Below are positions 6,626 to 13,621 of a stretch of DNA of 14,424 nucleotides, in pieces. The notes under the pieces are model-generated. The model was not told the origin of the DNA. It saw nothing but the letters and a program-made list of their open reading frames with translations, and did no database searches. How positions within the stretch are numbered: position 1 is the first letter of the stretch; each line of letters begins with the position of its first letter. A program made the position numbers and the translations under genes. Source of the stretch: JBFHKO01 sp041595355 (GTDB taxonomy: Bacteria; Pseudomonadota; Gammaproteobacteria; Enterobacterales; Aeromonadaceae); NCBI GenBank assembly GCA_041595355.1, contig JBFHKO010000041.1, forward strand, positions 1-14,424, given 5' to 3'.

Positions 6626-7936
6626 ATGTCCAACGCCTTTTTCGACTTCATCGACAACACCATTTCACCCATCGCCGGCCGGATCGCCAGCCAGCGGCAC
6701 ATCATGGCGGTGCGCGACGGTTTCATCGGCGCCATGCCCTTCATGATCGTCGGCTCCTTCCTGCTGGTTTTTGCCTTCCCGCCCTTCTCGGCGGAGACCA
6801 CCTTTGCCTTCGGGCAGTGGTGGCTTGGCATGTCCAAGCAGTATTTCAACGAGATCATGACCCCCTTCAACATGACCATGGGCATCATGGCCTGCTACAT
6901 CAGTGCCGGCATCGCCTATAACCTGGCCCAAAGCTACAAGCTGGATCCCTTCCCGACCTCCATGCTGTCGCTGATGACCTTTCTGCTCATCGCCGCACCG
7001 CTGAAGGAAGGGGCACTGCCGGCCTCCTATCTGGGCGGCACCGGCATCTTCACCACCATCATTGTCGGCATCTATGTCACCGAGCTGTGCCGCTTCCTGA
7101 AAGAGCGCAACATCGGCATCAAGCTGCCCGAACAGGTACCGGAGAAGATCCGCCAGTCCTTCAACATGCTCATTCCGGCGCTGGTGGTCATTCTGACCCT
7201 CTACCCGCTGAACCTGTTCCTGCAGAGCCAGTTCAACATGCTGCTGCCGGAAACCATCATGGCAATATTCAAGCCGCTGATCTCGGCCTCCGACTCACTG
7301 CCGGCCATCCTGTTTGCCACCTTCCTGGCCCATGCCCTCTGGTTTGCCGGCATTCACGGCGCGGCCATCGTCGGTGGCATCATGGCGCCCTTCTTCCTGG
7401 TCAACCTGGGCCTGAACCAGGATGCCCTGGCCGCCGGTCAGCCGCTGCCGCACATCTTCATCGAGGGGTTCTGGAGCTTCTTCATCGTGCTGGGCGGCTC
7501 GGGTGCCACCTTCGCCCTGGTGCTGCTCTACCTGCGCAGCAAGTCTGCCCACCTGCGCTCCATCGGCAAGCTGGGTCTGGTGCCGGCCTGCTTCAACATC
7601 AACGAGCCGGTGATCTTCGGCAGCCCCATCGTCATGAACCCGGTGCTGTTCATCCCCTTCGTGTTCACGCCCATGATCAACGCCACCATCGCCTACACGG
7701 CCGCCAACACCGGTCTCATCGGCAAGGTGATCTCCCTGGTGCCCTGGACCGCACCGGCGCCCATCGGTGCCGCCTGGAGCGCCGGCTGGCAGTACAGCAA
7801 CGGCCTGATGGTGCTCGGCCTGATCGTGCTGGACCTGCTCATCTACTACCCCTTCTTCCGGGTCTACGAGAAGCAGCTGCTGGCTGATGAAGCCGCCAAT
7901 GCCCCGGTACTGAACGCCGAGCCCAGCGCCGCCTGA
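6626..7936 (+). CDS. PTS Lac/cellobiose/chitobiose-family EIIC permease
   Basis: A 436-residue inner-membrane permease that binds and translocates the sugar as EIIB phosphorylates it. It shows about ten hydrophobic segments, starting near residue 33. The family landmarks are present: ALWFAGIHG with His244, and FNINEPVIFGSPIVMNP with Glu327, the conserved His and Glu of the sugar site in EIIC proteins of this superfamily. Length and the N-terminal block (IAGRIASQRHIMAVRDGF) match the family. The ribosome site (GGGAAGA) is modest. The gene lies 17 bp after EIIB and 25 bp before EIIA and is clearly co-transcribed. The short Ala-rich C-terminal tail after LLADEAANA looks unconserved. The likely substrate is a beta-glucoside such as cellobiose, judged from the GH1 partner; chitobiose is less likely because no GH4 phospho-chitobiase or deacetylase accompanies it. 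Confidence 0.95.
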   Translation: MSNAFFDFIDNTISPIAGRIASQRHIMAVRDGFIGAMPFMIVGSFLLVFAFPPFSAETTFAFGQWWLGMSKQYFNEIMTPFNMTMGIMACYISAGIAYNLAQSYKLDPFPTSMLSLMTFLLIAAPLKEGALPASYLGGTGIFTTIIVGIYVTELCRFLKERNIGIKLPEQVPEKIRQSFNMLIPALVVILTLYPLNLFLQSQFNMLLPETIMAIFKPLISASDSLPAILFATFLAHALWFAGIHGAAIVGGIMAPFFLVNLGLNQDALAAGQPLPHIFIEGFWSFFIVLGGSGATFALVLLYLRSKSAHLRSIGKLGLVPACFNINEPVIFGSPIVMNPVLFIPFVFTPMINATIAYTAANTGLIGKVISLVPWTAPAPIGAAWSAGWQYSNGLMVLGLIVLDLLIYYPFFRVYEKQLLADEAANAPVLNAEPSAA

Positions 7937-7961
7937 CACCACACTTTACGGAGCAATGAAC

Positions 7962-8297
7962 ATGGATATTGAAACCACCGTCATGGAACTCATCATCAAT
8001 GCCGGCGAAGCCCGCAGCTGTGCCATGCAGGCCCTCTACGCCGCCAAGCGGGGCGACTGGGCGCAGGTAGAGCCGCTGCTGGCGGAGGCCACGGCGGCCT
8101 CCAAGCGGGCCCACGGCGTACAGACCCAGCTCATCGGTCTGGATGAAGGCGAGGGCAAGGTGCCGGTGAATCTGGTGATGGTCCATGCCCAGGACCACAT
8201 CATGACCTCCATGCTGGCCCGGGAACTGGTCGAGGAGCTCATCGAGCTGCATCGCCTGCGCCAGAACCACACCCTCTGCGAGGAACAGGTAGCATGA
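7962..8297 (+). CDS. PTS Lac/cellobiose/chitobiose-family EIIA
   Basis: A 111-residue all-helical cytoplasmic phosphocarrier that receives phosphate from HPr and donates it to EIIB; members form trimers. MELIINAGEARS (8-19) and VMVHAQDHIMTSMLARELVEELIELH (about 72-97) are family signatures. His75 is the phosphorylated His, matching His78 of lactococcal LacF, and Asp78 is the metal ligand that holds the trimer. Two ATGs, 7956 and 7962, are in frame; I choose 7962 because GGAG (7950-7953) is 8 bases from it but only 2 from the other. The stop overlaps the next start (ATGA at 8294-8297), so translation with the glucosidase is probably coupled. EI and HPr are not in the window and must be encoded elsewhere. 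Confidence 0.95.
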   Translation: MDIETTVMELIINAGEARSCAMQALYAAKRGDWAQVEPLLAEATAASKRAHGVQTQLIGLDEGEGKVPVNLVMVHAQDHIMTSMLARELVEELIELHRLRQNHTLCEEQVA

Positions 8298-9697
8298 GTG
8301 TATTTCCGAAAGATTTCCTGTGGGGGGCGGCTTCGGCCGCCTACCAGGTAGAGGGGGCCCACGATGCCGATGGCAAGGGGCTCTCCAACTGGGATGTCTA
8401 CTCCCACCTGCCCGGCACCACCTACATGGGCACCAACGGCGACGTGGCCGCCGATCACTATCACCGCTACAAGGAAGACGTGGCGCTGATGGCCGAACTG
8501 GGCATGCAGAGCTACCGCTTTTCCGTTTCCTGGGCGCGTCTGCTGCCCAAGGGACGCGGCGAGGTCAACGAGGCTGGCGTGCAGTTCTACAGCGATCTCA
8601 TCGACGAACTGCTGAAATATGGCATCAAGCCGATGCTCACCCTCTATCACTGGGATCTGCCCCAGGCGCTGCAGGATGAGTTCGGTGGCTGGGAATCCCG
8701 CGAAATAGTGGATGCCTTCGACGCCTACGCCCGCCTCTGCTACGAACGCTTCGGCGACCGGGTGGAGCTGTGGGCCACCTTCAACGAGGCCGTGGTCTTC
8801 ATCGGCATGGGCTACATCACCGGCCAGCATCCGCCCAAGCTCAAGGATCCGGTCAAGGGCATTCAGGCCTGTCACCATGTGTTCATGGCCCACGCCCGGG
8901 CGGTGGAAAGCTTCCGCCAGATGCAGATCAAGGGCCAGATCGGTTTCGTCAACGTGATGCAGCCTCATGATCCCATCAGCGACCAGCCGGAAGATGTGGC
9001 GGCCTGCGCCCTGGCCGAGGGCGCCTTCACCCACTGGTTCTTCGACCCGGTGCTCAAGGGCGAATACCCGCCCGAGCTGCTGGCCACGACCCGGCAGGCC
9101 TTCGGCGTGCCACGTTTCGAGCCCGGTGATGCCGAGTTGCTGAAGAACAATATCTGCGACTTCATCGGCCTCAACTACTACAAGCGCGAGATGGTGGCCG
9201 CCAATGCGGATGTCGACGGCTTCGACATCAACACCAGCGGGGAAAAAGGCTCGGGTTCCGAGCCAGGCTTTCGCGGCCTGTTCAAGTTCGTGCGCAACCC
9301 CAATGGCGTCTATACCGACTGGGACTGGGAGATCTACCCCCAGGGGCTCACCGATGCCATCCTGCGCGTACGCAACCGCTACGGCGAGGTGCCCATCTAC
9401 ATTACCGAAAACGGCCTCGGCGCCAAGGATCCCATCGTCAATGGCGAGATCCTGGACCAGCCGCGCATCGACTACCTGCGCGATCACATCGAGGCCACGG
9501 GTGAAGCCATCCGCCTGGGGGCGGATGTGCGCGGCTACTATCCCTGGTCGTTCATCGATCTGCTCTCCTGGCTGAATGGCTACCAGAAGCAGTACGGCTT
9601 CATCTACGTGGACCGGGAGAACCAGCTGGCCCGCAAGAAGAAGCTCAGCTTCGGCTGGTACCAAAATGTGATTCGCACCCACGGCGAACAGCTGTAA
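8294..9697 (+). CDS. GH1 6-phospho-beta-glucosidase
   Basis: Hydrolyses the 6-phospho-beta-glucoside brought in by the PTS to glucose 6-phosphate and glucose or an aglycone. The protein has 467 residues, normal for GH1, with no signal peptide, so it is cytoplasmic. The GH1 N-terminal signature is at FLWGAASAAYQVEGA (8-22), the acid/base Glu165 in TFNEA, and the nucleophile Glu372 in ITENGLG. Ser425, Lys432 and Tyr434 (in DLLSWLNGYQKQY) reproduce the S-x6-K-x-Y phosphate-binding set of GH1 6-phospho enzymes; plain beta-glucosidases have Glu at the Ser position. This agrees with its place behind a PTS. One oddity is TFNEA where most GH1 enzymes have TFNEP or TLNE. The start overlaps the EIIA stop and a terminator follows the stop. 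E. coli BglA and AscB are functional comparators; I cannot say which is the true orthologue. Confidence 0.93.
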   Translation: MSVFPKDFLWGAASAAYQVEGAHDADGKGLSNWDVYSHLPGTTYMGTNGDVAADHYHRYKEDVALMAELGMQSYRFSVSWARLLPKGRGEVNEAGVQFYSDLIDELLKYGIKPMLTLYHWDLPQALQDEFGGWESREIVDAFDAYARLCYERFGDRVELWATFNEAVVFIGMGYITGQHPPKLKDPVKGIQACHHVFMAHARAVESFRQMQIKGQIGFVNVMQPHDPISDQPEDVAACALAEGAFTHWFFDPVLKGEYPPELLATTRQAFGVPRFEPGDAELLKNNICDFIGLNYYKREMVAANADVDGFDINTSGEKGSGSEPGFRGLFKFVRNPNGVYTDWDWEIYPQGLTDAILRVRNRYGEVPIYITENGLGAKDPIVNGEILDQPRIDYLRDHIEATGEAIRLGADVRGYYPWSFIDLLSWLNGYQKQYGFIYVDRENQLARKKKLSFGWYQNVIRTHGEQL

Positions 9698-9703
9698 TAC
9701 GAC

Positions 9704-9730
9704 AAGCCTGGCCTGCAAGCCGGGCTTTTT
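9704..9730 (+). terminator. Rho-independent terminator of the PTS / glucosidase operon
   Basis: AAGCCTGGC (9704-9712) pairs with GCCGGGCTT (9719-9727) in a 9-bp stem with a single T-G wobble and a 6-base loop, ending in TTTTT then C. It begins 7 bases after the GH1 stop. It separates the operon from the repressor gene downstream. Confidence 0.85.
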
Positions 9731-9841
9731 CTTGATACGCTGACCGGAGAGCCGGCGCCATGTTCCGGACGCTGGCCCCCTCATCCCCATCATTCTTGGC
9801 GGTTGTTCCCGTAACGCCGCCTCAAGGAGAGTAACCCGACC

Positions 9842-10885
9842 ATGGCCACCATGCTGGATGTCTGCAAACGCGCCGGGGTTTCCAAGGCCACGGTATCCCG
9901 GGTGCTGAACAACACCGGGCAAGTCAAGGAGAGTACCCGCGAAGCGGTGTTCCGCGCGATGCAGGAACTCGACTACCGCCCCAACAGTCTGGCCCAGGCG
10001 CTGGCCAACCAGCGCTCCAACACCCTGGGGCTGGTGGTGTCCAATTTCGATGGCCCCTATTTCGGCCGACTGCTGAAGCAGGCCGCGCTGAGCTGCGAGC
10101 TGGCCGGCAAGCAACTCATCGTCACCGACGGCCATGACGATCCCCGGCGCGAACTGCAGGCCCTCGACATGCTGGTGGACCGCTGCTGCGACGCCATCGT
10201 GCTCTACAGCCGCCACATGCCGGAGCGCGAACTGGAGCGGCTGCTGCGCGAGCTGCCGGTGCCGCTGGTGGTGATGAACCGCAAGGTGAATGGCGCGCCG
10301 GAGCGTTGCGTGCTGTTTCAGCAGGAGGACGCCGCGCAGCAGGTGGTCGCCCATCTGCTCGGACAGGGACACAGGCGCATCGCCTGCATCACCGGCGGCG
10401 CCATCAACTACCCCACCGCCCAGGCACGGCTACAGGGCTACCGGCAAGCCTTGCAGGACGCCGGCCTGGAGGCCGATCCGGCCCTGGTGGCCGAGGGGGA
10501 CTTCCTGGTGTCCGGTGGCTACCAGCAGTGCAAGGCGCTGCTGGCCAGCGGCCACCCGTTCACCGCCCTGTTTGCCTGCAACGACGACATGGCGATGGGA
10601 GCCTATCGGGCGCTGCAGGAAGCCGGACTGCGCATTCCCGAGGATGTGTCGGTATTCGGCTTCGACGACGACCCCTCGGCCGCATTCATGAACCCGCCGC
10701 TCTCCACCGTGCACCTGCCCGTCACCGCGATGACCGAGACTGCCTTTACCCAGGCATTGCGCCTGGCCGCCGGGGAGCCGCTGACACCGCTACCGCCCTT
10801 CAACGGCAGGCTCTGCCTGCGCGACTCGGTGGCCCCGCACTGGGACATCGAGGCCACGCCTCAGAGTGCCTCCAGGCGCGCGTAG
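9842..10885 (+). CDS. LacI-family repressor, AscG-like, probable regulator of the PTS operon
   Basis: A 347-residue DNA-binding regulator. The N-terminal helix-turn-helix (MLDVCKRAGVSKATVSRVLN, 4-23) and hinge helix (SLAQALA, 49-55) are classic LacI family; residues 61-330 form the periplasmic-binding-protein-like core, with NDDMAMGAYRAL (247-258) and VSVFGFDD (269-276). The opening block and the core (TLGLVVSN, RLQGY, LCLRDS) read like E. coli AscG, repressor of a beta-glucoside operon, which fits the neighbouring genes. The start is supported by AGGAG 12 bases upstream, a rather long gap, and by the match of MATML to the AscG N-terminus. I see no copy of the operon operator before this gene, so autoregulation is not evident. 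Its last 25 bp overlap the end of uvrD on the opposite strand. The C-terminus past residue 335 (ATPQSASRRA) is probably unconserved. Confidence 0.93.
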   Translation: MATMLDVCKRAGVSKATVSRVLNNTGQVKESTREAVFRAMQELDYRPNSLAQALANQRSNTLGLVVSNFDGPYFGRLLKQAALSCELAGKQLIVTDGHDDPRRELQALDMLVDRCCDAIVLYSRHMPERELERLLRELPVPLVVMNRKVNGAPERCVLFQQEDAAQQVVAHLLGQGHRRIACITGGAINYPTAQARLQGYRQALQDAGLEADPALVAEGDFLVSGGYQQCKALLASGHPFTALFACNDDMAMGAYRALQEAGLRIPEDVSVFGFDDDPSAAFMNPPLSTVHLPVTAMTETAFTQALRLAAGEPLTPLPPFNGRLCLRDSVAPHWDIEATPQSASRRA

Positions 10886-13056
10886 GCCAGCACCAGCCAC
10901 TTGCTGCCGGCGTTGGCAAAGTTGACCTGCACCCGGCTCTGGGGGCCGCTGCCCTCGTAATTGAGTACCACCCCCTCGCCGAACTTGGGGTGGCGAACCC
11001 GCTGGCCGAGGCGCAGGCCGGTCTCCTCGAAGCGCTCCTGCACCAGGCTCTGGCTGAAACGACTCTGGCTGGCGGCCGGCTGGGCCCAGCTCACCTGGGT
11101 GCGCAGCCGCACTTCCTGCAGGCACTCCTCCGGCAGCTCCTTCAGGAAGCGGCTGGGTCTGTGGTACATCTCCTTGCCGTAGAGGCGCCGGCTCTCGGCA
11201 TGGGTCATGTAAAGCTTGCGCATGGCGCGGGTCATGCCCACGTAGCAGAGCCGGCGCTCCTCTTCCATGCGCCCGGGCTCCTCGGCGGCCTGCAGGCTGG
11301 GAAACATCCCCTCCTCCACCCCCACCATGCACACCAGCGGAAACTCCAGCCCCTTGGCGCTGTGCAGGGTCATCAGCTGCACCGCCTCCTCGAAGGCATC
11401 GGCCTGGGCTTCGCCGGCCTCCAGCGCGGCATGGGACAGGAAGGCCGTCAGCGGGCTCATCTCCAGCTGATCCTCGCCAGGCTGGAACTGGCGAGTGGCG
11501 TTGACCAGCTCCTCCAGGTTTTCGATGCGCGACTGCCCCTTCTCGCCCTTTTCCTGCTGGTACATGCCCCAGAGGCCGCTGGCCTGCAGCACCCGGTCCA
11601 CCTGCACATGCAGCGGCAGGGCACGGGTGTCGCTGTCCAGCTGGCCGATGAGGGCCAGGAACTGGCGCACCGCCGAGGCGGCGCGTCCGGCCAGCACCTT
11701 CTGCTCGCACAGCTGCCAGGCCGCCTGCCAGAGGTTGAGCTCACGCTCCCGCGCCGCCTCGCGGATGAGCCCCAGGGTGCGCTCACCGATGCCCCGGGTG
11801 GGAGTGTTGACCACCCGCTCGAAGGCGGCGTCATCGCCGCGATTGCCCAGCAGGCGCAGGTAGGCCAGGGCATCCTTGATCTCCTGGCGCTCGAAGAAGC
11901 GCAGCCCGCCGTAAATGCGGTAGGGCAGCCGCTCCTGCATCAGCGCCTCTTCCAGCACCCGCGACTGGGCGTTGTTGCGGTAGAGGAGGGCGCAGTCGGC
12001 CAGCGAGCCGCCCTCCTCGTCGCGCCAGGCCTTGAGGCGGCCGACCACGAAGCGCGCCTCGTCCACCTCGTTGAAGGCGGCATAGACGGCGATGGGTTCC
12101 CCTTCGGCGCCCTGGGTCCACAGCTCCTTGCCCAGCCGCTCGGCGTTGTTGGCGATGAGGCGGTTGGCGGCCTTGAGGATGGTGGCGGTGGAGCGGTAGT
12201 TCTGCTCCAGGCGGATGGTGCGCGCGCCGGGATAGTCGCGCAGGAAGTGCTGGATGTTTTCGACCCGGGCGCCGCGCCAGCCATAGATGGACTGATCGTC
12301 GTCGCCGACGATCATCACCCGGCTCTGCTCCCCGGCCAGCAGCCGGATCCAGGCGTACTGGATGGCGTTGGTGTCCTGGAACTCGTCCACCAGTATGTGC
12401 CGGAAACGCTGCTGATAATGGGCCAGGATGTGGGGGCGGGTCAGCCACAGCTCGTGGGCGCGCAGCAGCAGCTCGGCAAAGTCCACCAGCCCGGCGCGAT
12501 CGCAGGTCTCCTGGTAGCTCTGGTAGAGACGCAGGTAGGTACGCGCCACCACATCACCAAAGGTCTCGATGTCGCGGGGCCGCAGCCCCTCGTCCTTCTT
12601 GCCGTTGATGAAGCTCATCACGGCGCGGGGCGTCCACTGTTTCTCGTCCAGCTCCAGCGAGCGGATCACCCGCTTGATGAGACGCAACTGATCGTCGGCA
12701 TCCAGGATCTGAAAATCCTGGGGCAACCCTACCTCCAGGTGATGGGCGCGCAGCAGGCGGTGAGCCAGGCCATGAAAGGTGCCCATCCACAGGCCGCCGC
12801 GCCCCATGCCCAGGTGGCTGCCCAGCAGCCGCTCGATGCGCCCGCGCATCTCGGCAGAGGCCTTGTTGGTGAAGGTGACGGCCAGAATGGACGAGGGTGC
12901 CGCCCGCTCCACCTCCAGCAGCCAGGCGATGCGGTGCACCAGCACCCGGGTCTTGCCGCTACCGGCACCGGCGAGCACCAGCAGGTTTTCGAGCGGCGCG
13001 CCGACCGCTTCGCGCTGCTTGTCGTTGAGGCCATCGAGCAGACTCGAGACGTCCAT
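10861..13056 (-). CDS. uvrD: DNA helicase II UvrD
   Basis: A 3'-to-5' SF1A helicase that removes the incised strand in nucleotide excision repair (after UvrABC) and the nicked strand in mismatch repair (with MutL). The 731-residue protein reads collinear with E. coli UvrD (720 residues) from MDVSSLLDGLNDKQREAV onward. Walker A GAGSGKT lies at 30-36, Walker B DEFQDT at 224-229, motif III GDDDQSIYGWRGA at 251-263, then LEQNYRST, VQLMTLHSAKGLEF and YVGMTRA. The C-terminal Tudor-like domain (LGQRVRHPKFGEGVV onward) is intact. ATG 13056 is chosen over the two in-frame GTGs just upstream because it matches the E. coli start and has AGGAG 5 bases before it. The gene is convergent with the repressor gene and overlaps it. 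A LexA-like box and TATAAT lie directly upstream, suggesting SOS control as in E. coli. Confidence 0.97.
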   Translation of the reverse strand: MDVSSLLDGLNDKQREAVGAPLENLLVLAGAGSGKTRVLVHRIAWLLEVERAAPSSILAVTFTNKASAEMRGRIERLLGSHLGMGRGGLWMGTFHGLAHRLLRAHHLEVGLPQDFQILDADDQLRLIKRVIRSLELDEKQWTPRAVMSFINGKKDEGLRPRDIETFGDVVARTYLRLYQSYQETCDRAGLVDFAELLLRAHELWLTRPHILAHYQQRFRHILVDEFQDTNAIQYAWIRLLAGEQSRVMIVGDDDQSIYGWRGARVENIQHFLRDYPGARTIRLEQNYRSTATILKAANRLIANNAERLGKELWTQGAEGEPIAVYAAFNEVDEARFVVGRLKAWRDEEGGSLADCALLYRNNAQSRVLEEALMQERLPYRIYGGLRFFERQEIKDALAYLRLLGNRGDDAAFERVVNTPTRGIGERTLGLIREAARERELNLWQAAWQLCEQKVLAGRAASAVRQFLALIGQLDSDTRALPLHVQVDRVLQASGLWGMYQQEKGEKGQSRIENLEELVNATRQFQPGEDQLEMSPLTAFLSHAALEAGEAQADAFEEAVQLMTLHSAKGLEFPLVCMVGVEEGMFPSLQAAEEPGRMEEERRLCYVGMTRAMRKLYMTHAESRRLYGKEMYHRPSRFLKELPEECLQEVRLRTQVSWAQPAASQSRFSQSLVQERFEETGLRLGQRVRHPKFGEGVVLNYEGSGPQSRVQVNFANAGSKWLVLAYARLEAL

Positions 13057-13064
13057 CACCACTC

Positions 13065-13080
13065 CTGAGAATTTGTACAG
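13065..13080 (-). promoter_or_regulatory. LexA-box-like sequence at uvrD
   Basis: Read on the minus strand, CTGTACAAATTCTCAG is CTGT-N8-TCAG, close to the LexA consensus CTGT-N8-ACAG. As I recall it, the E. coli uvrD box is similarly imperfect on the right side (CTGT-N8-CCAG). It sits 8 bases upstream of the chosen ATG and directly downstream of the probable transcription start, where a bound repressor would block initiation. Confidence 0.6.
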
Positions 13081-13088
13081 TGGTGGCG

Positions 13089-13117
13089 ATTATACCCGCC
13101 GGGGCCCCCGGACCAAA
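13089..13117 (-). promoter_or_regulatory. Probable uvrD promoter
   Basis: On the minus strand a perfect TATAAT (13094-13089) stands 17 bp after a weak TTTGGT (13117-13112). Transcription would start near 13082, next to the LexA-like box. The spacer contains a perfect GC palindrome, CCGGGG-C-CCCCGG (13099-13111 on the plus strand), unusual between -35 and -10. Confidence 0.65.
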
Positions 13118-13621
13118 CAGCGGTGTCTCGTCCCGGCCGCTTTGCTTCCAAGCCGAAGCGGCCTGCCGCCATGGCCACCTCACCCAAGGGAGCGAAAAAG
13201 TGGCGCCAGAGCGCCCGGACGGCTACCCCCGCCTCGGTCAGCGCCGCGCGGATGCCGCAAAAAGCGCGTGGGCGCCCTTGTCTCCAGGATGATGGCGCGC
13301 AAGCGGCCTGCCCTGCCCCTATAACCCCCTATAACCCCACGGACGGGCCATAACCGGGGAGCGTCAATACAACGCTTTGATTTTAAATGGTTAATTTTCA
13401 AGACCTGCCCCAGGCCATTCCCGGGGTTATAGCCCTTGCCTGCCAGATCACAGGCCCCATTGGCAGTCTTTTTATTTAAAAACAATGCCTTAAGTGAAAA
13501 GAGGAAATCTGGCATCCCGGTTGCAACTTTCTGATCAGCGAGCGGGACGTTCGCTCTCGCTTGACGACGGCCCCCCCTTGAACCGGCCCGTCAGTGCAAA
13601 CAAACAATCAGGAGACTTTCC
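13118..13621. other. Non-coding region between uvrD and the asparaginase gene
   Basis: I see no credible gene here. The short open frames on both strands have no recognisable protein likeness and no good ribosome site. The half near uvrD is GC-rich and holds a long imperfect hairpin (GGCCGCTT 13135-13142 with AAGCGGCC 13156-13163, plus inner GCTT/AAGC). The half near the asparaginase gene has AT-rich patches (13376-13402, 13466-13500), CTATAACCCC repeats (13319-13432), an ATCACA half-site for CRP at 13447-13452 with a poor partner, and a GCGAGCG/CGCTCTCGC imperfect inverted repeat (13538-13560) in the probable leader. No promoter for the asparaginase gene meets consensus well enough to call. 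Confidence 0.6.
13319..13432. repeat. CTATAACCCC direct and inverted repeats
   Basis: CTATAACCCC occurs twice in tandem (13319-13328 and 13329-13338), with a degenerate copy, CATAACCGGG, at 13349-13358 and an exact inverted copy, GGGGTTATAG, at 13423-13432. Too few and too short for a CRISPR or satellite array; a cluster of protein-binding sites upstream of the asparaginase gene is the more natural reading. Confidence 0.5.

Noticed and set aside
8036..10372. A 778-codon open frame on the minus strand opposite the glucosidase and repressor genes
   Set aside because: Antisense shadow across several real genes and a terminator, with biased composition and no family likeness.
10306..13068. A 920-codon open frame on the plus strand opposite uvrD
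   Set aside because: It starts inside the repressor gene and runs antisense to a complete, motif-perfect uvrD. Its His/Gln/Leu/Gly/Ala-rich product is what the reverse strand of a high-GC gene yields, and it has no domain.
13316..13358. CRISPR-like short repeats
   Set aside because: The repeat unit is only about 10 bp, without unique spacers, and there are no cas genes.
13377..13390. FNR-like site (TTGAT half-site) before the asparaginase gene
   Set aside because: E. coli ansB is under FNR and CRP control, so I looked for one, but only one half-site matches and the other half reads AATGG instead of ATCAA.
13080..13515. Small open frames on both strands between uvrD and the asparaginase gene
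   Set aside because: No ribosome sites, no recognisable proteins, and they overlap promoter and repeat elements.
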